Positions 1 to 6,775 of a DNA stretch of 48,311 nucleotides are shown in pieces. Position 1 is the stretch's first letter. Each line of letters starts with the position of its first letter. The position numbers and the translations under genes were made by a program. The notes beneath the pieces are model-generated. The model did no database searches and was not told the origin of the DNA. It was given only the letters and a program-made list of their open reading frames with translations. Source of the DNA: Nocardia seriolae NBRC 15557 (GTDB lineage: Bacteria; Actinomycetota; Actinomycetes; Mycobacteriales; Mycobacteriaceae); contig NZ_BJWY01000045.1 in assembly GCF_007990715.1 (NCBI RefSeq), positions 1 through 48,311 of the forward strand. Reading direction: 5' to 3'.

Positions 1-4
1 AGTA

Positions 5-937
5 CTAGGCGGCCTCGGCGCGGGACCGGAATCGTCCGGGTGCCAGCCCGAATTCGCGTCTGAACGCCTTGGCGAACGCGTATTCGGAGGTGTACCCGGA
101 CTTTTCGGCGATCACCCGCAGCAGGGCGTCGGAGTCGCGCAGCATGCGGGCCGCACAAGTCATGCGCCACCAGGTCAGGTAGGTCAGCGGGCCGGTGCCC
201 AGGGTGGCGGTGAAGCGCTGCGCGAACACCGAACGGGACACACCCGCGCGGGCGGCCAGCGACTGCACCGTCCAGGGTGCGCCCGGCTGCTCGTGAATGG
301 CCGACAGGGCCGCATAGATCACCGGATCCCGCAGCGCCGCAACCCATCCGGAGTCGGCCGGGTGGGCCTCGTGCCAGGCGCGCAGCATGAACAGCAGCAG
401 CACCTCCAGCAGCGGCGCGATCGCCCCGGACCCCTCGCTGGTATCGATCTCGTGGCCGAGCAGATCGATCGCGCCGCGCAGCGGACTGTACTGGCCGACC
501 CGGGCGAGCAGGTGGACCACATCGGGCAGCTCGGCCAGCGCGGGATGGGTGCGCGAGGCGTCGAGAGAGTAGGCACCGCACAGCAAAATCGTCTCGGCCC
601 CCGACTCCCCTGGACGCTGCCCGGACGCGCCGCCCGGGCTGTCGCCGCCGTCGGGGCCGTTGCCACCGAGGGCCGGGCGGTCGCCGAAGGCGTGTGGGCC
701 ATCGCCGATGGCGTGCCCGCGGCTGCGCGGCAGGAACGCCACGTCCCCGACTTGGAGGTGGATCGGTTCTCCGTCGTCGGGCCGCAGCCAGCACGAACCT
801 TGCAGCACCACATGGAATCCCGCGCTGTTGCCCGACGCCGGGAAGTGGGTGTACCAGGATCCGCGCTGCACGGTGCGGTTGGAATGCGGAATGCCCATCC
901 GCATCGCGGCGACCGCGTCGCTGAGAATGTCCACCAT
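5..937 (-). CDS. AraC-family regulator with N-terminal cupin domain
   Basis: Predicted cytoplasmic transcription factor of 310 residues. The N-terminal half (about 1-145) reads as a cupin/AraC ligand-binding domain (VLQGSCWLRPDDGEP, then VGDVAFLPRSRGH). The C-terminal 80 residues form a typical double helix-turn-helix (VFAQRFTATLGTGPLTYL, then SGYTSEYAFAKAFRREFG). Residues about 77-115 are a Gly/Pro/Asp-rich insert inside the cupin domain, unusual for the family. The start at 937 gives the MVDILSDAV opening common in this family; no clear Shine-Dalgarno precedes it, so the GTG one codon later or upstream ATGs are possible. It is divergent from the oxidoreductase at 1082, which it probably regulates (inference from arrangement). 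The effector is unknown. Confidence 0.85.
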   Translation of the reverse strand: MVDILSDAVAAMRMGIPHSNRTVQRGSWYTHFPASGNSAGFHVVLQGSCWLRPDDGEPIHLQVGDVAFLPRSRGHAIGDGPHAFGDRPALGGNGPDGGDSPGGASGQRPGESGAETILLCGAYSLDASRTHPALAELPDVVHLLARVGQYSPLRGAIDLLGHEIDTSEGSGAIAPLLEVLLLFMLRAWHEAHPADSGWVAALRDPVIYAALSAIHEQPGAPWTVQSLAARAGVSRSVFAQRFTATLGTGPLTYLTWWRMTCAARMLRDSDALLRVIAEKSGYTSEYAFAKAFRREFGLAPGRFRSRAEAA

Positions 938-1081
938 CTCACGGTACCGGCGTGCGCACCCGCGCCGGACGATCGGACATCGGAACCGGATTTCCGAGCA
1001 TGGTTCGTCCGGGCAGCAGCTCATAGCGTGAATCGCGAGCCGAGTCCCGGCTCCTGCCCTCACCCGATGGAGTTGTCCCCC

Positions 1082-2119
1082 ATGCGTATTGCCGTTCACG
1101 GCGCGAGTGGTTTCACCGGTTCGCTCATCGTCGCCGAACTCGTTCGCCGCGATCTCACCCCGGTCCTGGTCGGCCGCGACGCGGCGCGGTTGCGCCGCGT
1201 CGCCGAGCGCACCGGTCGCCCCGACGCCGAGGTCCGGGTGGCCGAGCTCGACGACACCGCCGCTCTGGCCGCCTGTTTCGCCGACTGCGACGCGGTGATC
1301 AATGCCGCCGGGCCGTTCACCCTGTGGGGCGAACCGGTGGTGCGCGCCGCCATCGCCGCACGCCGCCCCTACCTCGACACCACCGGCGAGCCCGCCTACC
1401 TGCGCACGATCCTCGACACCTACGACGAACCGGCGAAACAGGCCGGGATCACGATCATCCCGGCCGTCACCGACGACGGCGTACCCGGCGACCTGATCGC
1501 CGCTCTCGTCGCGGCCCGGCTCACCGCGCCGATCACCGAGGTCAGGGTCGCCGATCTACGCCGCCCCGGCGCGGCCTCGCGCGGGACGGCCCGGTCGATG
1601 GCCGCCATCGTGGTGCTCGACCCGGTCGAATACCGCGGCGGGGATTGGCAATCGGTGCGCGGATCGGCCTCCCCCGTGCACGAACCCGGAGAGAGCGAGC
1701 CGGTGCCGGTGACCGCGCTGGCGCTGCCCGGGGTGTACACCATCCCCCGTCACCTCGACACCCCGGCCGTGCGCGGTCTGATCCGTGCCGAGATGGGCGA
1801 GATCTTCGCGGGACTCAGTGGCGAAGTCGCCGAGACGATTCCGGAGATCCCGGACCCGGCCACCCTCGCCGGGTCACGCTGGTGCATGCTGGCCGAGGCC
1901 ACCGACGCCGAGGGTCACCGCGCCCGCGGCTGGGTCACCGGATTCGACCCGTACACCTCGACCGCGATCATCGCCGTGGAGGCCGCCCGCCGCCTGATCG
2001 CCGACGGCGCACCCGCCGGAACCCTGGCCCCCGCACAGGCTTTCGACCCCGCCGCCTTCCTCGACCACCTGCGCACCGCGGCCATCACCTGGCAGGTCGA
2101 ACAGCTCGCCGCCGTGTGA
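1082..2119 (+). CDS. Saccharopine dehydrogenase-like NAD(P)-binding oxidoreductase
   Basis: A 345-residue protein with an N-terminal Rossmann fold: the glycine-rich loop GASGFTG lies at residues 7-13, followed by a strand ending VLVGRD and the segment VINAAGPF typical of the saccharopine dehydrogenase / trans-acting enoyl reductase family. The substrate cannot be deduced; in actinobacteria such proteins are usually annotated only as saccharopine dehydrogenase NADP-binding domain proteins. The start at 1082 is preferred because GGAG lies about nine bases upstream; an in-frame ATG at 1067 would lack this site. It is divergent from the AraC gene and convergent with the TetR gene at 2209, with a strong inverted repeat between. 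Confidence 0.85.
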   Translation: MRIAVHGASGFTGSLIVAELVRRDLTPVLVGRDAARLRRVAERTGRPDAEVRVAELDDTAALAACFADCDAVINAAGPFTLWGEPVVRAAIAARRPYLDTTGEPAYLRTILDTYDEPAKQAGITIIPAVTDDGVPGDLIAALVAARLTAPITEVRVADLRRPGAASRGTARSMAAIVVLDPVEYRGGDWQSVRGSASPVHEPGESEPVPVTALALPGVYTIPRHLDTPAVRGLIRAEMGEIFAGLSGEVAETIPEIPDPATLAGSRWCMLAEATDAEGHRARGWVTGFDPYTSTAIIAVEAARRLIADGAPAGTLAPAQAFDPAAFLDHLRTAAITWQVEQLAAV

Positions 2120-2133
2120 TCCACCGCCCGAAC

Positions 2134-2197
2134 AAGATCAGGGAGTTCCCACCGGGGAAATCTGTCCGATTCCCCTCGCTGGGAACTCCCTGATCTT
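2134..2197. terminator. Large inverted repeat between convergent genes, probable bidirectional terminator
   Basis: Perfect 18-base inverted repeat: AAGATCAGGGAGTTCCCA at 2134-2151 and its complement at 2180-2197, with an inner GGGGAA/TTCCCC pairing. It sits between two genes that end towards each other (2119 and 2209), the usual place for a bidirectional terminator. There is no clear U-run, so a repetitive extragenic element is an alternative. Confidence 0.7.
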
Positions 2198-2208
2198 GAC
2201 GCACGGAC

Positions 2209-2880
2209 TCAGGTTGCGGCGTCGACCTTGGGGAAGGTGTCGGTCACCAGGGTGAGCAGGGCGTCGGCAAGCAGGTGGTGGACCTGGCCGCGGGTCAGGC
2301 TGCCGCGCACGATCCACTCGCGGCCGGCCGCCTTGACCAGGCCGCCGTAACAGCGCACCAGCGCCCGCAATTCGGCCGAATGCAGCGAATCCGACAGGCC
2401 CATCATCTGGACCATGCGGTCGGCGGCGGCGTAGTCGGCCTCGTCGAGGATGCGCTGCACCTCCGGATCGTCGCCCACGCCCTCGTGGCCGGTGACCTTG
2501 ACCCAGGTGCTGCCGTGCTCGCCGATGGTGTCGAGCAGCCAGGCCACACTCGCGTCCACCCGCTCCCGGATGGTGCCGCCGGGCACGACCATGCGCTCGG
2601 GGCGCGGCAGGGTCACCATGCGCCGCACCACCGCCAGATACAGGTCGCGCTTGTTGCCGAAGTAGTGGTTGATCAGCCCGCGCGCCACCCCGGCCCGCTG
2701 GGCCAGCTCGGCGGTGGACACCGCGGCATACGGGCGTTCGCCGAACATGTCGATGGCGCAGGACAGGATCTGCGCCCGGCGTTCGTCGGGTTCGAGCCGG
2801 CGGCGCCGCGACGGCGCGTCCGAGGGGTCCTCGGACGCGGTCGGCTCGATGGTGGTCTCGACTTCAGAGTGAGCGGGCAA
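2209..2880 (-). CDS. TetR-family regulator linked to acyl-CoA dehydrogenase
   Basis: Predicted TetR/AcrR DNA-binding regulator of 223 residues. The helix-turn-helix is clear at about residues 30-80 (ILSCAIDMFGERPYAAVSTA, then VARGLINHYFGNKRDLYLAVV); the C-terminal ligand domain is not assignable to an inducer. The N-terminus is extended and charged (MPAHSEVETTIEP). The start overlaps the last 17 bases of the acyl-CoA dehydrogenase gene upstream on the same strand, so the two are probably co-transcribed and the regulator may control fatty-acid-type catabolism (inference). The second half (VRCYGGLVKAAGREWIVRGSL) resembles actinobacterial TetR proteins found beside fadE genes. Confidence 0.87.
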   Translation of the reverse strand: MPAHSEVETTIEPTASEDPSDAPSRRRRLEPDERRAQILSCAIDMFGERPYAAVSTAELAQRAGVARGLINHYFGNKRDLYLAVVRRMVTLPRPERMVVPGGTIRERVDASVAWLLDTIGEHGSTWVKVTGHEGVGDDPEVQRILDEADYAAADRMVQMMGLSDSLHSAELRALVRCYGGLVKAAGREWIVRGSLTRGQVHHLLADALLTLVTDTFPKVDAAT

Positions 2881-4009
2881 TGAGATCCTTCATCACCTCG
2901 TTGGCTCCCGCGAGGATTCGCAGGACCCGAGCGCCGGTGTACAGCTGGGAGATCGGGTATTCGGTCATGTATCCATAGCCGCCGAAGAACTGCAGGCAGC
3001 GATCCACCACATTACCGAGCTGATCGGTCAACCAGTATTTCGACATGGCCGCGGTCGGAATATCGAGCTCACCGCGCAGGTGCTTGGTGATGCAATCGTC
3101 GAGGAACACCCGGGCGACCTTGGCGATGGTCGCGCACTCGGCCAGCTCGAACCGCGTGTTCTGCATGGCGAACAGCGGCTTGCCGAACGCCTCGCGGCCC
3201 TTGGTGTAGTCGACGGTCAGCTGCACGGCCTTCTCGGTCATGGCAACCGCGAGGATCGCGGTGACCAGGCGCTCCTGGGCCAGCATCTGCATCATCTGAT
3301 AGAACCCCTGGCCCTCGGCCTGCCCCAGCAGATTCGAGGCCGGCACCCGCAGCCCGTCGAAGAACAGCTCCGCGGTGTCCTGCGCCTTGCCGCCGATCTT
3401 GGACAGAATGCGGCCGCGCTTGAAACCGGGCGTCTCGTCCGACACCTCGGCGAAGATCAGCGAGACACCCGAGGCGCCCTGGGTGGGGTCGGTCTTGCAG
3501 GCGAGGATGATGCCGTCGCACAACCAGCCGTTGGAGATGAAGATCTTCGAGCCGGTGATCACGTACTCGTCGCCCTCGCGCACCGCGCGCGTCTTGATGT
3601 TCTGCAGATCCGAGCCGGTACCCGGCTCGGTCATGCCGATCGAGAGCACCATCTCACCGCTGGCCGCCTTGGGCAGCACGCGCCGCTTGAGCTCCTCGGA
3701 CCCGAACTCGTGGATGTAGGGCGCGATGATCGAGGAGTGCACCGACATGCCCAGCGAGCCGTCCCCGGCATGGGTCTGGGCCTCGATGATGGCCGCCTCG
3801 TGGGCGAAAGTGCCGCCGCCGCCCCCGTATTCGGTCGGGATGGCCGCGCACAGCAGGCCCAGTTCACCGGCACGGTTGTAGAGCTTGCGGTCGGGATGGC
3901 CCTGCGCGATGAACTTCTCGGTGTGCGGAATCACCTCCTTCTCGAAGAAGGTGCTCGCCAGTCCTCGTACCGCCTCGACCTCGTCGTCGCTCCATGCGGG
4001 GCGTGCCAT
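2864..4009 (-). CDS. Acyl-CoA dehydrogenase (FadE type)
   Basis: FAD enzyme of 381 residues, the usual family length, oxidising an acyl-CoA to the trans-2-enoyl-CoA. Signatures are MTEPGTGSDLQNIKT (residues 126-140), FISNGW (158-163) and the C-terminal GGYGYMTEYP. At the position where medium-chain enzymes carry the YEGT glutamate, this protein reads LAGAN, so the base is probably Glu246 in AQERLV, as in the long-chain/isovaleryl-CoA group; this is inference from alignment by eye. The start at 4009 is supported by GAAGGA about nine bases upstream. The next gene is a TetR regulator overlapping the 3' end. The acyl substrate cannot be told from sequence. Confidence 0.93.
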   Translation of the reverse strand: MARPAWSDDEVEAVRGLASTFFEKEVIPHTEKFIAQGHPDRKLYNRAGELGLLCAAIPTEYGGGGGTFAHEAAIIEAQTHAGDGSLGMSVHSSIIAPYIHEFGSEELKRRVLPKAASGEMVLSIGMTEPGTGSDLQNIKTRAVREGDEYVITGSKIFISNGWLCDGIILACKTDPTQGASGVSLIFAEVSDETPGFKRGRILSKIGGKAQDTAELFFDGLRVPASNLLGQAEGQGFYQMMQMLAQERLVTAILAVAMTEKAVQLTVDYTKGREAFGKPLFAMQNTRFELAECATIAKVARVFLDDCITKHLRGELDIPTAAMSKYWLTDQLGNVVDRCLQFFGGYGYMTEYPISQLYTGARVLRILAGANEVMKDLIARSL

Positions 4010-4069
4010 CGTGTGCTTCCTTCGCTCGCGTGAGGGTGCGCGTCAGCGCCTCGCCCCCAGCCTGCACGC

Positions 4070-4098
4070 CTATTGGCGGTGTGTCAACAATGTGTCAA
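4070..4098 (-). promoter_or_regulatory. Putative promoter of the acyl-CoA dehydrogenase operon
   Basis: On the minus strand TTGACA (4098-4093) lies 17 bases before CAATAG (4075-4070). A second TTGACA copy follows 11 bases later (4087-4082). The site overlaps the stop codon of the upstream TetR gene and points at the gene starting at 4009. The -35 matches the sigma-70 consensus well and the -10 poorly. Confidence 0.4.
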
Positions 4099-4790
4099 CG
4101 ATCGGCCGACCGCGCCTGACCCAGCTCCGCGAAGGCCGTGAAGATCGGCGATTCCCCATCCGCCTCGATACCCTGGCGACGCAGAAACCCATCGATCAAA
4201 CCCCACACCAGCTCGGCCGCCTGATCGATGAACTCCGCCGTCCGCTCCGGCGAGGGCGCATCCGAATCCGACAGCCACAGATCGGTGATCGACACCACCG
4301 CCCCGATCAACGCCCGCGACAGATAATCCAGACCCCGCGTATCCAGGGGCACCGCCTCGGCCACCGAACGCGCCAGCTTCTCCAACCGCCGCGCCGCATC
4401 CCGGCCCAGATCCAGTTGCAGCACACCGGCACCCGACTGCTGCAACACCGGAGCCTGCCCCAGATACCGGAACACATTGGGATGCTCCAGAATCCCGTTC
4501 GCATACTCGGTGAAGATGCGCCGCAACGCCTGCCGCGGCGGCTGCAACATCAAAGTCATATCCGCGCCCGCCGCCGCGAACGCCTGCCGCGACATCCGCG
4601 CCGCGATCTCGGTGAACAGATCACCCTTGTCGGCGAACTGTCGATACAGCCGCGGCTTGGTGATCTGCGCTTCCCTGGCGATGTCGTCCATGCTCGGGCG
4701 CGGGCCAGCCCGATCGATCACCCGGATCGCCGCGTCCACGATCTCCTCACGGGTCACCATCCGCGCCGTCCCGGCACTGCTACGAGCCAC
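4095..4790 (-). CDS. TetR-family regulator divergent from the 43-residue repeat operon
   Basis: TetR-type regulator of 231 residues. The DNA-binding domain is MVTREEIVDAAIRVIDRAG followed by MDDIAREAQITKPRLYRQFA and DKGDLF. The open frame reaches GTG at 4805, but that codon abuts a perfect palindrome (4805-4819). A TATGCT box at 4802-4797 lies six bases before an in-frame GTG at 4790, which suggests a leaderless transcript; that start is chosen (inference). ATG at 4739 is another option. Three similar palindromes separate it from the small protein at 4914, so it very probably represses itself and the divergent operon. The ligand is unknown. Confidence 0.85.
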   Translation of the reverse strand: MARSSAGTARMVTREEIVDAAIRVIDRAGPRPSMDDIAREAQITKPRLYRQFADKGDLFTEIAARMSRQAFAAAGADMTLMLQPPRQALRRIFTEYANGILEHPNVFRYLGQAPVLQQSGAGVLQLDLGRDAARRLEKLARSVAEAVPLDTRGLDYLSRALIGAVVSITDLWLSDSDAPSPERTAEFIDQAAELVWGLIDGFLRRQGIEADGESPIFTAFAELGQARSADR

Positions 4791-4804
4791 CCGCGCAGCA
4801 TACA

Positions 4805-4819
4805 CGTACCGTCGGTACG
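4805..4819. promoter_or_regulatory. Operator 1, perfect palindrome CGTACCGTCGGTACG
   Basis: A 7+1+7 perfect palindrome just upstream of the putative -10 box of the TetR gene. Its half-sites recur in two further copies at 4859 and 4880, so it is a likely binding site of the adjacent TetR protein. Confidence 0.6.
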
Positions 4820-4858
4820 GCTCGTTTCGACGACAATGCCACTTGATTTCCGACAGAA

Positions 4859-4894
4859 CGTACTGCCAGTATCAATCAACGTACCGGCAGTACG
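4859..4894. promoter_or_regulatory. Operators 2 and 3 upstream of the small-protein/repeat-protein operon
   Basis: Two imperfect palindromes, CGTACTGCCAGTATC (4859-4873) and CGTACCGGCAGTACG (4880-4894), have centres 21 bases apart, about two helical turns, which would place two dimers on one DNA face. They share half-sites with operator 1 and lie 20-55 bases before the start at 4914, a position suited to repression by the divergent TetR protein (inference). Confidence 0.6.
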
Positions 4895-4913
4895 CACAAC
4901 CGGAAAGCAGCCG

Positions 4914-5129
4914 ATGTCAGACGCAGCACGCCAACTCAGCGACACCCTGCGAGCACCCCTGCCCGCAGCATTCGACCAGCTCAGCGACACCGCACTGGCC
5001 GAACTCGACCGCCTCCTCAACGACGCGCTCGTGCGCCACGGCGCAAACCTCGACACCGCCATCGGCCACTCCCTCGAGATCGTCCCGCGCCTCATGCGCC
5101 CGGCCATCAAGAAAGCCCTGGGACTATGA
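4914..5129 (+). CDS. Small helical protein of unknown function (71 aa)
   Basis: Not recognised as a known family. The 71 residues look wholly alpha-helical and amphipathic, with repeated Leu spacing (LSDTALAELDRLLNDAL) and a basic end (RPAIKKALGL). There is no signal peptide, membrane segment or cysteine. It is the first gene downstream of operators 2 and 3. Its stop overlaps the start of the 510-residue repeat protein (ATGA), so the two are translationally coupled and probably act together. The strong C-over-G bias of this strand matches its neighbours, supporting a real gene in the block. Confidence 0.75.
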   Translation: MSDAARQLSDTLRAPLPAAFDQLSDTALAELDRLLNDALVRHGANLDTAIGHSLEIVPRLMRPAIKKALGL

Positions 5130-6658
5130 GCGACCACCTCGCCGCCGTCGCGGAAACCACCAAACTCGCACGCGTCCTGGGCATCTCCGACCCCATCGAA
5201 CTCGACTTCCTCGTCGACCTGCCACCCGCGGCCATCCGCGAATACCGCGAACGCGTCACCGACCGGCTCTTCGACCGCGACACCAAACGCCTGCGCGGCA
5301 TCGCCGCCGCCAGCAAGATCGTCCCCGTCGCCCTCAGCTCCAAAATGGCCGAACGTGCCTTCGGACCCGTCCTGTGCGCCGCCGTCGCCAGCGCCGTCGA
5401 ACCCCACCGCGCCGTCGACATCGCCAAACACCTCAACGCGACCTTCCTGGCCGAATGCGCCGTCCAACTCGACCCCCGCCGCACCGCCGACATCATCGCC
5501 GCCGTCCCGGCCAAAATGGTCACCGACGTTGCGCGCGAACTACTCTCACGCGGCGACCACATCACCATGGGCCGCTTCGTCCACGTCGTCCCCGAACCCG
5601 CCCTGCGCGCCGCCGCCCCCGTCATGAGCGACCCCGACCTGCTCCGCATCGGCTTCCTGCTCGAAGACAAAACCGCCATCGACCGCGTCCTGCACATCGT
5701 CGCCGACCGCGTCGCCGGCGTCATCCGCTCGGCCTACGACCAGAACATGTGGGCCGAAGGCATCGACCTGCTCGACTCCATCGCACCCCACAACCGCGCC
5801 TGGATCGGCGACATCACCGCCGGACTCGGCGGCGAAGTCCTCGACGCCCTCATCAACGCCGTCGCCGAACTCGACGCCTGGGCCACCCTGCTGCCCATCA
5901 CCAGCGCCATGAGCCACGACAGCCTGCGCCTGTTCGCCGAACGACCCGCCGTCCACGGCGAAACCACCCTCGCCGCCATCATGGACGCCGCCCTCGACGG
6001 CGGCCAATGGGTCAACCTGCTACCGCTGGCCTCCCTGCTCCCGCCCGCACAACTCGCCTTCATCGCCGCCCGCGTCGGCGACCAGAACGACGACCGCCTC
6101 GGCGAACTCATCCGCGACGCCCACGCCGCCGCCCTCTGGGCCGCCATGATCCCGGTCGCCCTCGCCCTCACCGACGACAACCGCCGCCGCTTCGCCGGAC
6201 TGCCCATCATGACCGAACCCGAAGTCCTCACCGCGATCATCACCGCCACCGCCGACCACGACCTCTGGTCACAGGCCCTGCCCCTGGTCGACGCACTGCC
6301 CGAGGACACCAAACCCACCCTCGCCGCCCTCATCGGCGACCTCACCCGCGAGCAACTGCTCGCCGCCGTCCTCACCGCCTCCCGCGGCGACAACATCCAC
6401 ACCCTCGTCGACATCGCCCTGGCCCAGGACCAGCCCGGCCGCGCCCGCATCCTCCAACTCATCGACGGCATGGACGACATCGAGGAATTCCTCTCCGCCC
6501 TCACCACCGACACCCCGGACGTGGTGTGGCAGGCCCTCATTCAGGTCCACGACGAAATCCCCGCCCGCCTGCTCGCACAGCTCGCCGAACGCGCCCGCGA
6601 ACTCGGACGCGACGACGACGCCAACAAACTCGAACCCGTCCCGGCCACAACGCAATAA
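5126..6658 (+). CDS. Protein with tandem 43-residue tryptophan helical repeats (510 aa)
   Basis: Function unknown. The notable property is an exact period: Trp209, 252, 295, 338 and 381 are each 43 residues apart, in a unit reading roughly W-x-x-x-L-L-P-L/I-x-x-x-L followed by two predicted helices. Degenerate units continue at residue 424 (Ile instead of Trp) and Trp468. The N-terminal 200 residues hold other helical segments (LDPRRTADIIAAVPAK; FVHVVPEPALRAA) faintly like the MgtE N-terminal superhelix. No signal peptide, membrane span or catalytic motif is visible, so a cytosolic solenoid scaffold is the best guess. It is coupled by ATGA overlap to the 71-residue gene and probably controlled by the TetR protein at 4095. 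Confidence 0.85.
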   Translation: MSDHLAAVAETTKLARVLGISDPIELDFLVDLPPAAIREYRERVTDRLFDRDTKRLRGIAAASKIVPVALSSKMAERAFGPVLCAAVASAVEPHRAVDIAKHLNATFLAECAVQLDPRRTADIIAAVPAKMVTDVARELLSRGDHITMGRFVHVVPEPALRAAAPVMSDPDLLRIGFLLEDKTAIDRVLHIVADRVAGVIRSAYDQNMWAEGIDLLDSIAPHNRAWIGDITAGLGGEVLDALINAVAELDAWATLLPITSAMSHDSLRLFAERPAVHGETTLAAIMDAALDGGQWVNLLPLASLLPPAQLAFIAARVGDQNDDRLGELIRDAHAAALWAAMIPVALALTDDNRRRFAGLPIMTEPEVLTAIITATADHDLWSQALPLVDALPEDTKPTLAALIGDLTREQLLAAVLTASRGDNIHTLVDIALAQDQPGRARILQLIDGMDDIEEFLSALTTDTPDVVWQALIQVHDEIPARLLAQLAERARELGRDDDANKLEPVPATTQ

Positions 6659-6678
6659 GGGGTTCCGACCCAACGCGC

Positions 6679-6714
6679 GCTCTCGGGGGCTTCACCCCTG
6701 AAACCCCCGAGAGC
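6679..6714 (+). terminator. Stem-loop after the repeat-protein gene
   Basis: An 11-base perfect stem (GCTCTCGGGGG at 6679-6689 and its complement at 6704-6714) with a 14-base loop lies 20 bases after the stop at 6658. There is no U-run. It probably separates the repeat-protein operon from the dehydrogenase at 6776. Confidence 0.5.
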
Positions 6715-6775
6715 CGCGCAATGGGAGAATGGGCCGGTCCAAACACCCCCGCACGAAGGATCGACACCCTCCCCG

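Noticed and set aside
293..1081. N-terminal extension of the saccharopine dehydrogenase-like frame
   Set aside because: It is antisense to the AraC gene, low in complexity, and a Shine-Dalgarno-supported ATG at 1082 gives a canonical Rossmann start.
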